This document shows positions 12,920-24,928 of a DNA stretch of 64,000 bases, in pieces (position 1 is the first letter of the stretch; every line of letters begins with the position of its first letter). This DNA comes from Casuarius casuarius. Lineage: Eukaryota > Chordata > Aves > Casuariiformes > Casuariidae. The position numbers and the translations under genes are program-made. The stretch lies in assembly GCA_003342895.1 (NCBI GenBank), contig PTFA01000194.1, positions 1,584,095 to 1,648,094 of the forward strand. Reading direction: 5' to 3'. The notes beneath the pieces are model-generated. The model was not told the origin of the DNA. It made no database searches and was given only the letters and a program-made list of their open reading frames with translations.

Positions 12920-15901
12920 TATTTTGCACGTCCAGCCCCTCAGCTGGAATAGATCCGCATAACTCCACCAGCGCAAGTGAGGTCTTGCTCATTTACACTA
13001 GGTGAAAGTCTAGCTAAAATAAAAAGGGGAGGTATAAACTCACTGTACAGTTGGAACAAGAAACTTTTCACAAGTAGAGTGGTTAAAGGAAAACTAGGTA
13101 TCGAACCGAAGGAAAAGGCAACAGTGAAGAATTTTGGGTTTGCGTATGTACATGCTTAAGAATAAGAAAGAAAAGTCTATACATTTTTAACCACAAAAGA
13201 TTTCACTGGACAACATGGTCTAGCAGGAGCTTTAAAGGGGAAAAGCAGTTCACAGACTCTTCTGAATGCATCTCCAGTAGTCGGGTTGTTAAGACATTCA
13301 AGGCTGTTAATGTGTACTGTCAGGCCATTGTAACCAAACCTTTAATCCTGGGCCTGTCAGACTTGAAGGAAAACTAAGGGGCTGACAGTACTGCGGCAAA
13401 TGGATTTTCCTTCTCTGCTCTCATTGCCTCCCCCCCTTCCCTCCATTTAAAGTTAGAAGAACGTAGAGAGAGCCTGTTCCTTTCAGGGCTTGGAAAACAA
13501 CAACAAAAAAAGGAAAAAAGGAAAATCTAGCCTAGATGAACAATATTCCGTTTGTGAAACCCAGTCTCCAAACTAGAAGCACTCAGAGTAGCCTGGTCAG
13601 ACCCAGGCTGACTGACAACTCTTCCTCTCTGGCTCTGGTTATAAAGTTCTTGTGAACTTATTTTTATTTTCAGGCTCTGAGGAGAGACACAGCAAGCTAC
13701 ACAAGAAGCTTCAGGCAGAGTTACCAAGTCTTGTATTTTGTTATGAGGCTCAGACTTTGGTTTAGGCTTATCCATATGGGACACAAGAGCTGACAATATG
13801 ATGTGTATGCAAACATGACTTTCCTTGCATTTCTGCCAGCACTTTTCTGGCAACCTGGCTGCAGGCTCCTAGAGAAGCAGTTACAGTACAGAAGGACTCT
13901 ACATAGCCCACACACCCCTTGCAGCCTTATTTCATGAGATCTTGGCCTAGAATTTCAACTTTTAAAGCATGACAACTGTACTCTGCAGTAGGGCTTGGAA
14001 CTGCTACCCAGCGTCCCCAGACCTCCACCCATCCTTCCCCTCACAAATTCCCCTGCCCTTGTTTGCTCTTCTCTGGATGGCTAAGAAAAGCAAAGAAAGC
14101 ATGTAAGATGGGGTTATTTGCAGCCTGTTCCTACTGTGAACAGTGTGACCTACTGTTCAGAGGAGGTGACGGCATGCTGGCTCTGCCACAGGCTCTCTGT
14201 TAATTTTGGGGACATCTCTTTGCTCTGACAGGTAGAGATACTATACTCCCTGCAATGTGAGAGGACTTCATGGTGCATCAGGATGAAAGATGGATAAAAG
14301 CAGGTAGGGTCAAGTGCTATTTGGAGCAAGCACAGGACCAATGACCTGTCTGTGGCAGGACAGAGTTGCAGTCAGGCACTCACTACCAGCTGGTGTACCT
14401 TCCCTTGGAGGTTCAGCCTGTTCTCTTGGTCATATCTGTGCAAGGTTGATTGATCAGACTCCAGGCATGCATAAAAAGACCCATCTCATACTTGTTGGCC
14501 AGCAGCTCCATAGTGTTGAGGGCATGGCTGAACAGAGAGCCTTTCCTGCAAAAAGGCCAGACAAGGCATTGAGCTCCATTCACCATGGTCTTGCACCTCA
14601 TGCCACTGTCTACACCACTGCTACAGGATCAGCATCGTCATCTACTAACCACGAACTAAGAAACAACAAATGAGGTTGAAGGCTTTACGAAAACACAAGA
14701 CTACATTGTTCAAATACCAGTTGATATCTCTATATGCTAAGGCACCACGTGGGGTAGGATCAGTGGTAAACAAAGCAGGCAGAGCTGGACCTCGAGGTGG
14801 GTGGAAATGAATCAGCATCATCTCTAGCTATTTACTACTCTCTGTTTGAAATCAGCTCAGGTTCCATGTCAATAAATCAGGATATTACCTAGGGTGCTGC
14901 TGGGTGGATGTGGTTTGCCTGTATCTTTAGCCTAAACCCATTGCGATTGCTGCTCAGTCTGTTCTCCCGGTCTTTCCCCCCAGTTCTTTAACACACACAT
15001 AAATAAAATTGTAACTGAAATCCAGTTCACCTACTTAAAATACTTCCAGAAATTCTCCTCTGTGGGAAATGATGAGATCTAGACTTCTATCTCCAAATCA
15101 AAGCTCAAAATTAAAAGTGAATTGTCAGAATTTCCCATGAAAGGGAAGTCTAAAGTTTTAACACTTCTGGTGGGAGTTTGCTAACATTGAGGATAATTAG
15201 AGATGCTCATGTTTTCAAGCTGGCCCTTAACAGAGGATGGAAAGGTAACAGTGTAAATCCATTAGCAACCTGCTGAATTGCACCCTCTCTAATGAAACAT
15301 CCCCTTTCTTTAGCTATGCGGAAGGGACCCACCTTTGTTAGAGCAAGATCACTCTGCAGAGGGCCCTGCACACCAGAGGTGTGGTAGGAAAGAGCAACCC
15401 CATTTCACACACTTCATGCCCTGGACCGTGGACGAATGGGCCAAACTGAAAGGACTAACTAGAAGAAGGGGGCATTTCTGCAGATTGGAAGCTGTCATTA
15501 AACAAGCAGTTATTAAGGTTATTTATCATTTGGAGCAATAGAGGATTGGGTCCTCCTCCTCTTCGTCCGCGTAGATGTCATGCAAAACAGAACAAGGCAG
15601 GTCTGTGCCTCCCCACCGAGTAGGCAATTGCCTGGGTAGCCGCTGCTTCCCACGCGGTACCTGTCCTGTGGATAAGCAGAGCAGGATTGTTGGGGCTGTC
15701 GGTCCAGGCAGACTTTTCACTGGCTGTGAATTGATTTAGGAAGGCGAGGCACAGCACCAAGAATATTATCAAGTGGAAATGAGCAAAAGCAAAAGCAGCA
15801 AAATCAATTTGAGAACTCGGTTCACGTTTCAGGGGTAAGAAATACTCCCAGAATCAGGTTAAGCAAAGCCCTACTGAGCTGCTTATTGATTTCTTAATGA
15901 G

Positions 15902-15946
15902 NNNNNNNNNNNNNNNNNNNNNNNNNNNNNNNNNNNNNNNNNNNNN
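15902..15946. other. Assembly gap of 45 N
   Basis: Forty-five consecutive N lie between '...cttaatgag' and a seven-A run that starts a purine-rich stretch ('aaaaaaaggaaagc', 'aaaaaaagagagaaaag'). The gap probably marks a homopolymer or low-complexity stretch that was not resolved. Any open frame crossing it is artificial. Confidence 0.98.
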
Positions 15947-16809
15947 AAAAAAAGGAAAGCACAGAAAAAAAGAGAGAAAAGAACAAATTCCAGACAGAAA
16001 TGGTCATGCAGTTTCCTTGTGCAAGTAAAGAAGAAGTCAGAGACTCTCCGGAGGGCTGCGCAGCAGACAGAGCCATGCTTGTTTGTAGAGCAATGTAGCT
16101 GTGCAAAGGGACTCACAATTTTGGGGAGGGCAGGGTGGTAGAAGGAAGAAGGCCAAGAAGAAAGAGAAAGTTTCTCAGAGCAGCACGTAAGGAAATTGTT
16201 CCAAAGTGTCCAACCTGCTGCTGCTGCAACACTTGAGGACGCAAACACGCCCACCTGGTCACCTCGGCACGGCTTATTTTTCTGCTCACCCGCTTGCATT
16301 GCAGCAGCACCTTGAGGTCTGCTCCAGACTTCGACACCCAGCAGGTACCGTCCCACCTCTGCATCTCCCCAAGAAATCCACTTCTCCTTAACTGCTGTCC
16401 GTGAGCAAATAATTCTCTTACAGGGACCTCTTATGGGCAAACCCCTCATCTCCCTAAGTCAGCTGAACTATTTCTGCTGCTGTAACTGCATATAACTGTC
16501 ACGGCAATGTCCTGGGCTATGTCTGAGCTCTAGAAAAGCTCCCTGGTAGATGCAGTAACGTTGCTACCCTGACAGAAGCCTCCAGCCCAGACTTGACTTC
16601 AGTCTGTAGGGATGTTAACATCTTCACTCTCCATCGGTGCAGCAGCACCGCAGGTTAGGGCTGTATTGTAAAAATGCCTGAAGGAAAGCAGTGCCCATGC
16701 CAGAGTGCCTTTGGCCTGAGCGATAGCGAACAATGCCTAATCTCCATCCTAACCCCTCAAAACAGCAGGCAGACAGCATCGATCCACGGTTGCATTCCTC
16801 CCGGGAGGC

Positions 16810-16885
16810 AGGTACAGCCGTGCCCCTCTTACAGCGGAGGGAAACTAAGGCCCAGACTGTTTAAAGATTTTGTGATGCTGAAGTT
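16810..16885 (-). repeat. Possible MIR-type SINE scrap, antisense
   Basis: The + strand reads 'cccctcttacagcggaggg' followed by 'aaactaaggcccag' and 'gtttaaagattttgtg'. It resembles the antisense MIR core ('ccattttacagatggggaaactgaggcccag', then 'gttaagtgacttg'). Only one core block is recognisable, so chance similarity is possible. Confidence 0.35.
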
Positions 16886-17210
16886 GTACCACTTCCAAAA
16901 TGCCAGAAGGTTGAAATGTAACCACCGCACCCCACCTCCTCCTGGGAGAGAGTCAGTTATATGAAATAAAAGTGCTTTATGCATGGATAGAGAAAATATG
17001 AGGCAACTCCATCACGTTTTAACTAAGTCCACATGAGCGGTTGTGACTGTGCAGCTTTTTCAGGTTTAAAAAAAGAAAAAGAAAAAAGACAGAAATTGCA
17101 AATCATGCTCCATATTAAATAGGTGAACGGGTAAAACTTCTCTGGGCTAAGCGAGAGGCCAGAGGCCATGTGGAGAGTGAGTCCTGACCCTGCTGAGGCT
17201 ACGAGAGGGG

Positions 17211-17480
17211 CTTAGGCCCTGGCGAGGGAAGAGCTGGGATTCCTGCACGGCAGGGCTGTGCTAGCAAAGCCTCTACACCTATCTCCCATTTCTCCAGGCC
17301 TGTGCCGCGGGACAGCTCTGGCTCGGCCTCCCAGAGGGGACAGGCGGGCAGCACGTCTCACGCACTGACCGCAGGACTCGCAGCTGGCCCCGCACCAGAA
17401 GCACAGGCCAAACGGCACGTTTGCAGCAGATCTGCTCTCCTACCGCTCGGCCGACCGCAGACGGACAACGTGCAGCCCTA
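17211..17480. promoter_or_regulatory. GC/CpG-rich stretch
   Basis: CpG dinucleotides are clearly denser here than in the surrounding sequence, for example 'caggactcgcagctgg' and 'ctcggccgaccgcagacgg'. It is the left shoulder of a GC-rich domain that runs to about 19.7 kb. It could be a minor CpG island or simply GC-rich intergenic DNA. No gene is recognised next to it. Confidence 0.3.
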
Positions 17481-18779
17481 GCTCCCTGGGGGGCATAAGG
17501 TATGGGCTAATTATTGCTCAGGAGATGTGAAAGCTGGAGAAGAGACATTGCACGGATGCTGGTTCACCGATGTAGCTTGGCAGAGGCTCTCCCCATGACG
17601 GAGCAGCAGTGCTTTGCTCATGGCACCCATGGGTGTTGCTGGACTGCCAGCGAGCCCGTGTCAGACGGCATGAGAAGCAGCTGGGCCCTGACTTGCAGAC
17701 CACCGCTTTAACACCCTGCTACCCCTCTGGAAGTGCAACTCTGCTAAAGCTGCACTGTGCTGCCTCCAAAAGCGTCCAATTTTGGAAAGTGAAATGAGAC
17801 TAGCAGGGAGCACAGCTCCAGTTGCAGAGGTTTCCAGCCCGGGGAGGTTTCCAACTAGGATTAATAATTTAAGAAGGAAGTCTAATAGAAATACAAATAG
17901 ATGAACCCATCAGTCATTAGGGCTATACAGCAAGCTCAAGGCGGGTCATCCCCACGAGCAGGGCTGGCCTGAGGCCAGGGCTGTGTGGGACAGTCGCCCT
18001 TGGCCACGGGTCTGGATGCTGCCAGCAAGGATTTCCTCCTGCTGTTGCTTCAGCGCTATAGCCAGGGAGCCAATGCAGATGAGATGAGCTTTTTCTGCAG
18101 AGAATTTTCCCCCAAAGCAGGTCACCCCCCAAAGCACGGACAGCTGAAACTCCAGCGAAGCAGCATTGCTGTTTCCCACCCAGTATCGCAGTAAATCACT
18201 ACCAGTGTCAGCGTTTGCCTGAACACCGCAGGCTGCAAACCACAGCGCTACGTGTCACCCACAGCCGGCTGTCCCCGACACGGCAAGCAGCGACCTCTGA
18301 GCACGGCACGGGGGCCATGGGAAACAGCCACCTTTGAGCTCTGACACGAACCCAGACCAGCTCCCCGAATCAAGTCCCCAGCGAACGCCCGCTCTCCAGA
18401 AATGGCAGGGACGGGGCAGGGGGGAGGGAGGGAGACCATCTATTTCTTTATTAAGTAGCGCGCTTTCTCTCTTTTTCTAATCTATGTAAAAATAGGAATG
18501 CAAAGGAGCGAAGAGAAGAGCCTTTCTTCGCAGCAGGGGATGCTGCCTGGCGTGGGGACACCAGCTCGGCTGGGATGCTGCGAGCCTGGAGCTTCTCAGG
18601 ATGCTTGAGAAAGGGGAGTTAAACTGCGCGCTGGAGGAAAGGCAGGGAGACCAGGACGAGCATCTTAAGGTTTAAAATGCAAATTCCTCCACTTTCTTTT
18701 AGGTGGAAGGGGTCAAGGTTTGCCTATTCCTTCCTCTCCCCCACCTCCCACTCCTTCCCCCCGTCCTCCCTAGTTTTGT

Positions 18780-19250
18780 TTAGGAAGGGACTGTGGATGC
18801 GACGAGGTCTTTGTGCTGGCCATTCAGCTGAATGAAAAGGCCGAGGAGTCCCAGTGGAGGGAACAAACTTTTGGGGGTCAGCGCGGTCAGCTTAGAATAA
18901 ATGTGTCGCATTGTTTGTATTAAGGACATGATCGCAGCAGGGTGCCCTGAGCCACCGCATACAACATGAAGGACTATTTATTCAACACTGAAATACGCAG
19001 GGCACAGGACTCCTCTCCCAGGGAAAATACAAACTGCCGCTGCAAACGTGCCTGTCTATAGCGAGCAGCAAGATTGGCTGGAGGAGGCAAATAAAACTCT
19101 TTTTTTTTTTTTAAATACGTATCATAAATAAGGGCAAGCGCTGAGCTCTGCTGGCAAAGAATAACCATAATTAAAAAGCAGCAGCAGCGCGGCAAAGCAC
19201 CTTCCTGGCGTCGCTTTTCTCCCAAAGATGGACAGTTCAGGTCATTAAAG
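18780..19250. promoter_or_regulatory. Candidate regulatory stretch upstream of CpG island
   Basis: Motif-like words include 'cattgtttgtattaag' near 18910 (overlapping SOX and FOX cores), 'agattggctgg' near 19070 (an inverted CCAAT box), and 'aaccataattaaaaag' near 19163 (a TAATT homeobox core). A T13 run lies at 19100-19112. It sits directly left of the stronger CpG island, so it could be a promoter-proximal or enhancer element. This is inference from motif content and position only. Confidence 0.25.
19100..19112. repeat. Poly-T run (13)
   Basis: A homopolymer of 13 T. No retroelement body was recognised next to it. Confidence 0.9.
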
Positions 19251-19304
19251 GCCTAAGATAGAAACAGTTTCTCTTAGCAGTGTTTGAAAACAGGCTTTTG
19301 TTTC

Positions 19305-19655
19305 CGTGCAAGCGGCGCAGGCCTTTCTCGGGTTGCCTCCACCGAAGAAGTGGCCTGCAGCCCCGGGGTGGCAGCGGCACGGCGGGGGCCGGGGAGCGCC
19401 GCGGTGAGAAAGGAATGCGGCCCGAGACGAGCCGACATGAAATCCGACTGGAAAAGCGACACAAAGGGGCCGAGGCTTGACAGCTCACGGTGTCCCCCGC
19501 GAGAGCGCGCAAGCGGGGCCCCCAACGGAGGCTGGCAGCCAGCGTGGGGAGGCTGCCATTCCCAACCGTTCACAAACACGACCCTCACAGAGGGACCTTG
19601 GAGGAGCGCCGGGCTCGCAGGCGATCCCCGCCTCCCCTCTTCCTCGCTCGTTTGT
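19305..19655. promoter_or_regulatory. CpG island, candidate promoter
   Basis: A hand count gives about 36 CpG dinucleotides in roughly 350 bases, far more than elsewhere in the window. The densest part is 19375-19520 ('gagcgccgcggtgagaaagg', 'cgagacgagccgacatg', 'gcgagagcgcgcaagcgg'). CpG islands in warm-blooded vertebrates usually mark unmethylated promoters. A splice-donor-like 'ccgcg|gtgaga' has its GT at 19404-19405, which would suit a short first exon on the + strand. Several open frames of 89-156 codons overlap here on both strands, as expected in stop-poor GC-rich DNA. None resembles a known protein. It could be the promoter of a non-coding or unrecognised transcript. Confidence 0.55.
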
Positions 19656-20008
19656 ACAGAGAGGCATGTGTTCCTCCAGAAGGCATCTTCTCTTCTCTTC
19701 TTTTGGACACAGCTCCCTCCGTTGTAGAGGGAAAGGGGGTGCATGGGGGGTTTGGTTAGGTTTTTGGTCAGCGGTTTGCAAATTGGGGTGTGATCAAGTT
19801 ACATGACGCACCCAGAGGGACAAAGTGGCATCTCTTGGGACCATCTCCAGACAACATGGCTCTACTACTGCCAGCCTACCACAGTGCACGGGGTAAGACC
19901 AGTTACCTAGAGCTGCCCAGAAGGAGCAGGATAGATTTGAAAGTACCCACCTGAAGTCCAGTCTGCGTCACAAATGGTCTGGATAGCATCAGCCCAACTT
20001 CAATGGGA

Positions 20009-20025
20009 ATAAATAAATAAATAAA
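20009..20025. repeat. (AAAT)n microsatellite
   Basis: About four AAAT units, within 'aataaataaataaataaag'. A short simple repeat. Confidence 0.85.
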
Positions 20026-21229
20026 GTAAAAAGAAAATGAGCAGGAACTGAGAAGGAGAAAGGAGGTTTCGTATCCTGTGACAAGACAGATCGCTCCAAG
20101 AAGCAACTGAGCACACAGAAGTTTGGATGTGTAAGGTCTGATGTTGAATCTGCCAACACTAAACCTGTCCATAGACATCAACAGTTTCATGGTGGGGTTC
20201 CGCCTAGAGAGCTAAGGATAGTCTCTCCTTGATGTTTTCTCTGTCTTTGTAAACTTGACCTCCAAAAAAAAGTCACCTCACCCTTAAAAATTGTTGTTAA
20301 GGTGCAAACACAACAGTCTGTTGTCAAAGGATTCAGGGCAGGGAGCAGAACATCAGCAAGGCAGAGGGTGGGCTCCTGTGTTGGCCAACGTCTGGCAAAG
20401 AGCACATGAGAAAGTTCTGGCAAGGGCAGAGCGAGTGTGACTGAAACCCAGGGGAGCATGTTGAGGTGAAGATCTGAGAAGGGCTGGGAAAATCCGCTGG
20501 GTTTTCACAGCACTGTGATGGGTCTTTGCTTATGAACCTGGGAGTCTGGGACAGCTCTCTTGGAAGTCCTCCAACGTGGGACACCTTGACTTCCCAGCCC
20601 CTGTGTGCTGGATGCCCTCTTCCTTTTTTTGTCCACCCCATCACCATCTTGCCTTTTGTGCCAAAAGTGACACAGACTGATGAGGATTATTTCCACTGCT
20701 TCCTCAGGGACAGGAGGTAGTCCCTATTCCCTATTTTCCTTATTGCGCTTGTTCAGGACAATAGACCCCATTAAGCATTTTCCCATGCCGTTGGGAGCAA
20801 AGCCTACCTGGCCTGCCAATGTGGGAATGGCCACTGCCCCTGACAGCCATTAGCATCTGAATGAGAGTGATGCCTGCAGAACAACAGGCAATTATCCCAC
20901 TGAAAAGCTTTTAAGTGGCATTAATTGCTGGCTGCAGACTATGGGCTCACTCCGGATGAACTGTGTTGACAAACAGAATAAAATATACTGGGTTTCCTGC
21001 AAGGGAAAAATGTGGAGGATTGTGCCTCACCGAGGCCAAGTTCTATTTTCATCATCTGGTTTTGCACAGCTAACACCACCACAGCTAGTAACAGGAACCC
21101 AGCTTGGGAGATCCTAGGGAACCTAAATTTGGCTCTGGAGGCCTTGCGAGGCTCGTCTGGCTCAGAGGGAAGGCTCCCAGGGGAGCAGAGAGCACCTGCT
21201 CTCCGTCCCGCCTGGTGAATTAGCGGCCC

Positions 21230-21450
21230 TTTTGTCCCCAGCGTGTCTCTCAAGGCCCAGGTGTGCCTTATTGTACTGGTCAGAGATGCAAAGAAGTGCC
21301 ACAGCCGCGAAACCCAATCGTCTCGCTAAATGGCGGCAGCTTTATCTTCGGCTGCTCTTTGAACATGATAAATGTCCTTCTGCAGCCTGGGAACGGGCGT
21401 GATGCAGGAACATTTTACAACCGAGAGAGGAAAATATTTTATTAACGCAT
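21230..21450. promoter_or_regulatory. Candidate regulatory element (motif-based)
   Basis: The stretch holds an octamer-like 'gagatgcaaagaag' near 21282 (POU-type ATGCAAA) and 'gctttatcttcgg' near 21339 (GATA-like TTATCT on the opposite strand). It also has 'aatattttattaacgcatg' near 21433. CpG words such as 'agccgcgaaacc' and 'aatcgtctcgc' survive, suggesting constraint or lack of methylation. The sequence is of high complexity. It is inferred as a conserved non-coding element candidate; not tested. Confidence 0.25.
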
Positions 21451-22539
21451 GTTAATCTTTGTAAACTAACAACACTGCTAACAAATAAGTACTTCGGCTT
21501 GCTTGTTTGGTACCTCCAGGAAGGTCATAGCTAACACTTCCCTGTGATTCCCTGGAAAACCACACTGATGGCCTTTCGACTCTTAATAGCTGAAATGATT
21601 TCAAGGCTGACTTTGCACATGCACAAGGTACTCCTTTCTAGAGCTTCTTCCTGCAAAGTGCAAGTCACTGACCTTAAAAAAATACTGTAACACTATTGTT
21701 TTCCCTAGGAGCATCATCTCTTCTTTGATGCTCCGTGTCATGCAATCATGCCGCTACCCCGATTGCTTTAAGAGATGTTTGCTCAGCTTTCTATGTGAAC
21801 CTAGACATAAAGGCCATTAACTCAGCTGGCCAGACTTTCATGGCTCTGGAGAAGACCAACATATGTATGAACAATCCTTCAAATTGTGTCAAAAACTCCA
21901 GCTCTACTGACTCAGACAGACTCTATGACAACTCCTGATAGGATGATCTGGCCCTGGCGGTCTTGGGTCTCTCTCTCCCATCCTCCACCTCCTGTGTAGA
22001 TGGGACTTGAGGGAGCAGACCGACCATAAGCAATAACCCATAGTCGCATACAAATTCTAGAGAAGTCTTGCTCATTCATATGCCAAAGGTCCCCCTGTAA
22101 AGCTAGCCGAGACAGCCAACTCCAGCATCATTTAAAGCCAAGCAGCAACCTGGATGCTATGCTCCCGGTGACCCGTGGAGGCAGCCAGTCAGACTGCTTT
22201 TAGTAGCTGGGTGTTTCAAAAGAAATGGTTCTTCCAATTCTCAACCAAGATTTCTTAAAAATACAGGATAGGCCTTAGCTAAAAAATGTAGGTGCTACTA
22301 TGCACACGTCTCTATGAGAGCTACCAACACTTCCCTGCTTTCATGGTCAGTGGATAGGGCAAGGTATTTTCAGGAGCAATTCTCCCATCCTAAGGCACAG
22401 CTCACTGCAGTATCACACACTCCAGGCAAACAGCCCTTAGGAAGGTGGGTGGAAGGGTTGGGACATTATTAGAAAATAAGGCAGCCTTTCTCTGAAAAAT
22501 AATCTTCCTGTAAAGTTCCTACAAAAACCCCAACACAGC

Positions 22540-22970
22540 CAGATGATAACAAAGATGATGTTCCTACAGGAAGATACTGATTTTTTGGTCACAGCATCAT
22601 CACGGGTCTCTCCAGCAATAGCCTCCTGGCCGCCTAGCAATGATCCCCCGTATTCACAAAATGGAGCTGAGCTTGTAACTCTGTCACCGCCACATTTACC
22701 GCAGAGCCAATATCCAATGCTCTTAATTATTGTCCTTAATTATGAACAACTCACCTTATTAGAAATAGCAGTGACAAACAAAATACTCTCTAATTCTAAC
22801 TCCTATCTGGAATTACAAAACCTTTTTATAAACGAACCAGATTTCATTAAAATAAAGATGAAGATGAAACTTTTGCCTGATATTTTGTTCCATTACAAAC
22901 CTGAAATGTACTCTCTATTCACTGTGGCTCAAGCGCTTTCAGAGGATTTCTAATAAATACGGGTCATTTT
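22540..22970. promoter_or_regulatory. AT-rich candidate regulatory element
   Basis: A high-complexity AT-rich stretch with 'ttaattattgtccttaatta' near 22723, 'cattaaaataaagatgaag' near 22846 and 'tctaataaatacggg' near 22949. It contains TAATTA-type homeobox cores and SOX-like 'attgt'. An open frame of 136 codons runs through it on the + strand (22543-22953), unusually long for AT-rich DNA. Its predicted protein is low in recognisable features and matches no family I know. Most likely non-coding, possibly conserved; a short coding exon cannot be excluded. Confidence 0.25.
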
Positions 22971-23511
22971 ATGGCTCAGAGCAAAAACCATGTGAAAATA
23001 TGTGGGTTTTACTAATTTAGACCTCCAGCTCAGCAAGTGCATGTGGGTGGCCTTTTGAAGTGTGAGCAGCAGATCTTCTGCTTGAGCAAAATGGCTCAAT
23101 TCTCCTACAGTGAGTGGAGCTAGGCCAGTTCACACCATCTGAGAACAAGCCCTCTTGCATTTATCCCAGCGCAGAACTCCAAGAGAAACTCAAAACATGT
23201 AAATGCGTATGAGGAGAAAGCTTTGAAAAAGGCTGTGCAAAGTCCAGTCAACTGAAACTGCCAAGCTTTGCTGCTAGCATATGGAGGAGAATGGACTGCA
23301 CAGTAAGAAAGCCAAAATGTTAATGTAAGCTCCCACAACATGTCTGTCCAAGAAAGACAGTGCTAAAAAAACAAGTGTGGGCCACAGCAAACAAAAGATG
23401 GATCTCATGTGCTGCTAATAATATCCAATCATCAGGGCTAGGCTAATTTCCTCTTATGTTGCCAAGCTCCTGGCCACAATTAATTAAGTTAACTGCAGAA
23501 ACGATGCAATC

Positions 23512-23537
23512 ATTGTTGTTGTTGTTGTTATTGTTGC
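23512..23537. repeat. (TTG)n microsatellite
   Basis: Imperfect trinucleotide repeat, 'attgttgttgttgttgtta' then 'ttgttgc'. Confidence 0.9.
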
Positions 23538-24578
23538 TTTAATAAAAAAGAATGAAACCAGACCTACAGAGGATGCAAAGCTAGTCTGGTTTGTTCTCAC
23601 TGAAGATTTGGCCCATGGATGGCTAAGCTAATAAATGATCAGCAGGATGACAGCAGGTAAGAAATGTTGTGTGTTATATTGTGGAAAAGTGAACAGCTGA
23701 AGCAGGGGACTTGGGAAATAGGAAGCTGCACATCTGTTGGAAGAAGGACCATTAAGCAGGACTGTGTTAAGCAGCACTCACTGAATCACAGTGCATGCGC
23801 GAAGGCCAAAAACCCCTCCGCAAGATGAAAGCAACACACTTTATATTTCCCAGGATACACACAATTTCGTCAAGTCCAGCCCGCATCCATGGGCTGTGTG
23901 CAGGCGGTGTTGAAAGGCAGCGAAAGGGCTCTAGCCTGCTCCCACATTCCCCCCGCCGCAGTCTGATGCCTCACCTCCAGCCTGACACCGTGTGAAGGTG
24001 GAGGAGGCTCTTCTGCACCGCAGGATGAAGGCAGTCCCCATGTGCTGAGCCCCGGGAGGGCTCTGCCACACTGCTGCCTGCTGCCCCTGGCTTGCCAGCT
24101 CTTCTCCTCCAGTGAAGTAGGAGAACTATATCATTTTAAGGGACCTAAAACTCAGCATAAAGTAAACATTTGCACGCAAGAACTAGCATCTGTTGAGTAC
24201 GTAGACACCACCTTTGCTTGAGTTGATGGGCAGTCTGTGCACTAGAGTTAAAACAGGAGGAAGATCTAAGATGGGCAAGATGAGTCACCTTCAGGAGTTT
24301 TCTCCACTGACTATAAAAGAAACCTAGATGAATAGCAGAGACTGGCCTTTACACAGCTACACCTGCGGAGTCCAGGCTCAGAGGACCCCTCCCAGAGTGG
24401 GCATAGCTAGTAAGGGACCAGTAAGCGAATCCACTGCTATTGCTTATCTGCCTCAGCTTATTTCTATAGTTTGGTGCTTCATTCCTTCCAGCCAGGGGAA
24501 ACTGCACCACCTGGGGACTCAGTACTCATCCCCTGTCCCTCCCTGCTATACTCTGTCTCTCTCACAGATTCTGCTGTC

Positions 24579-24594
24579 AAAAAAAAAAAAAAAA
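24579..24594. repeat. Poly-A run (16)
   Basis: Sixteen A preceded by 'ctgctgtc' and followed by 'tcaag'. No retroelement body or target-site duplication was recognised beside it. Confidence 0.9.
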
Positions 24595-24877
24595 TCAAGA
24601 AATATCCCCCTTGGACAGCTGTTTTGTAATTCAAACCTGTGCCTGACACCTAAAAAAGCTAAGCAAAGCTTAGCTGGTTCCCACTGCTGCCCCAGGAGCA
24701 CACGTCCCATCTGCTCTGCGGGCGTCAGAGTGATCAAACCGCCTTCGTGAAGACCAACCCGTCTGGTCTCCTCCCTTCAGTCTGCTGGGAAAGCCAGATG
24801 AGCAATATCTGAAGAAACCCATGGAAAGAAATGTTGTCATAACACAAATAAAACCGGTTCTTGTCACACCTCACCAG

Positions 24878-24928
24878 AGCATGCACACACCCACAAAACG
24901 TGCACACCCGCACAACATGCACACAGCT
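24878..24928. repeat. CA-rich imperfect tandem stretch
   Basis: Two to three imperfect copies of a roughly 17-base unit ('atgcacacacccacaaaac', then 'gtgcacacccgcacaac', then 'atgcacacagc'). It is a short degenerate minisatellite-like block. Confidence 0.55.

Larger units (their letters stand above)
10760..16809. other. Unique non-coding sequence with assembly gap
   Basis: No gene is recognised. The open frames are short and overlapping. An AT-rich, homeobox-word-rich stretch at 11775-11960 is listed separately. A GA tract lies at 12893-12909. A 45-base N gap lies at 15902-15946, next to A-rich DNA. No confident transposon was seen. Confidence 0.5.

Noticed and set aside
15883..16449. 188-codon open frame on the minus strand
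   Set aside because: It runs through the N gap, so part of the frame is unknown. The real part resembles no protein.
19274..19744. Overlapping 147- and 156-codon frames on opposite strands
   Set aside because: They lie in the CpG island, where stop codons are rare. Both strands being open argues for composition rather than coding.
21936..21975. CR1-tail-like 'ggatgatctggccctgg'
   Set aside because: Only the short 'gatgatct' word fits; flanks do not match CR1.
23641..23662. Strong donor-like 'gacagcag|gtaagaaatg'
   Set aside because: No convincing upstream acceptor or open frame; isolated donors of this quality occur by chance.
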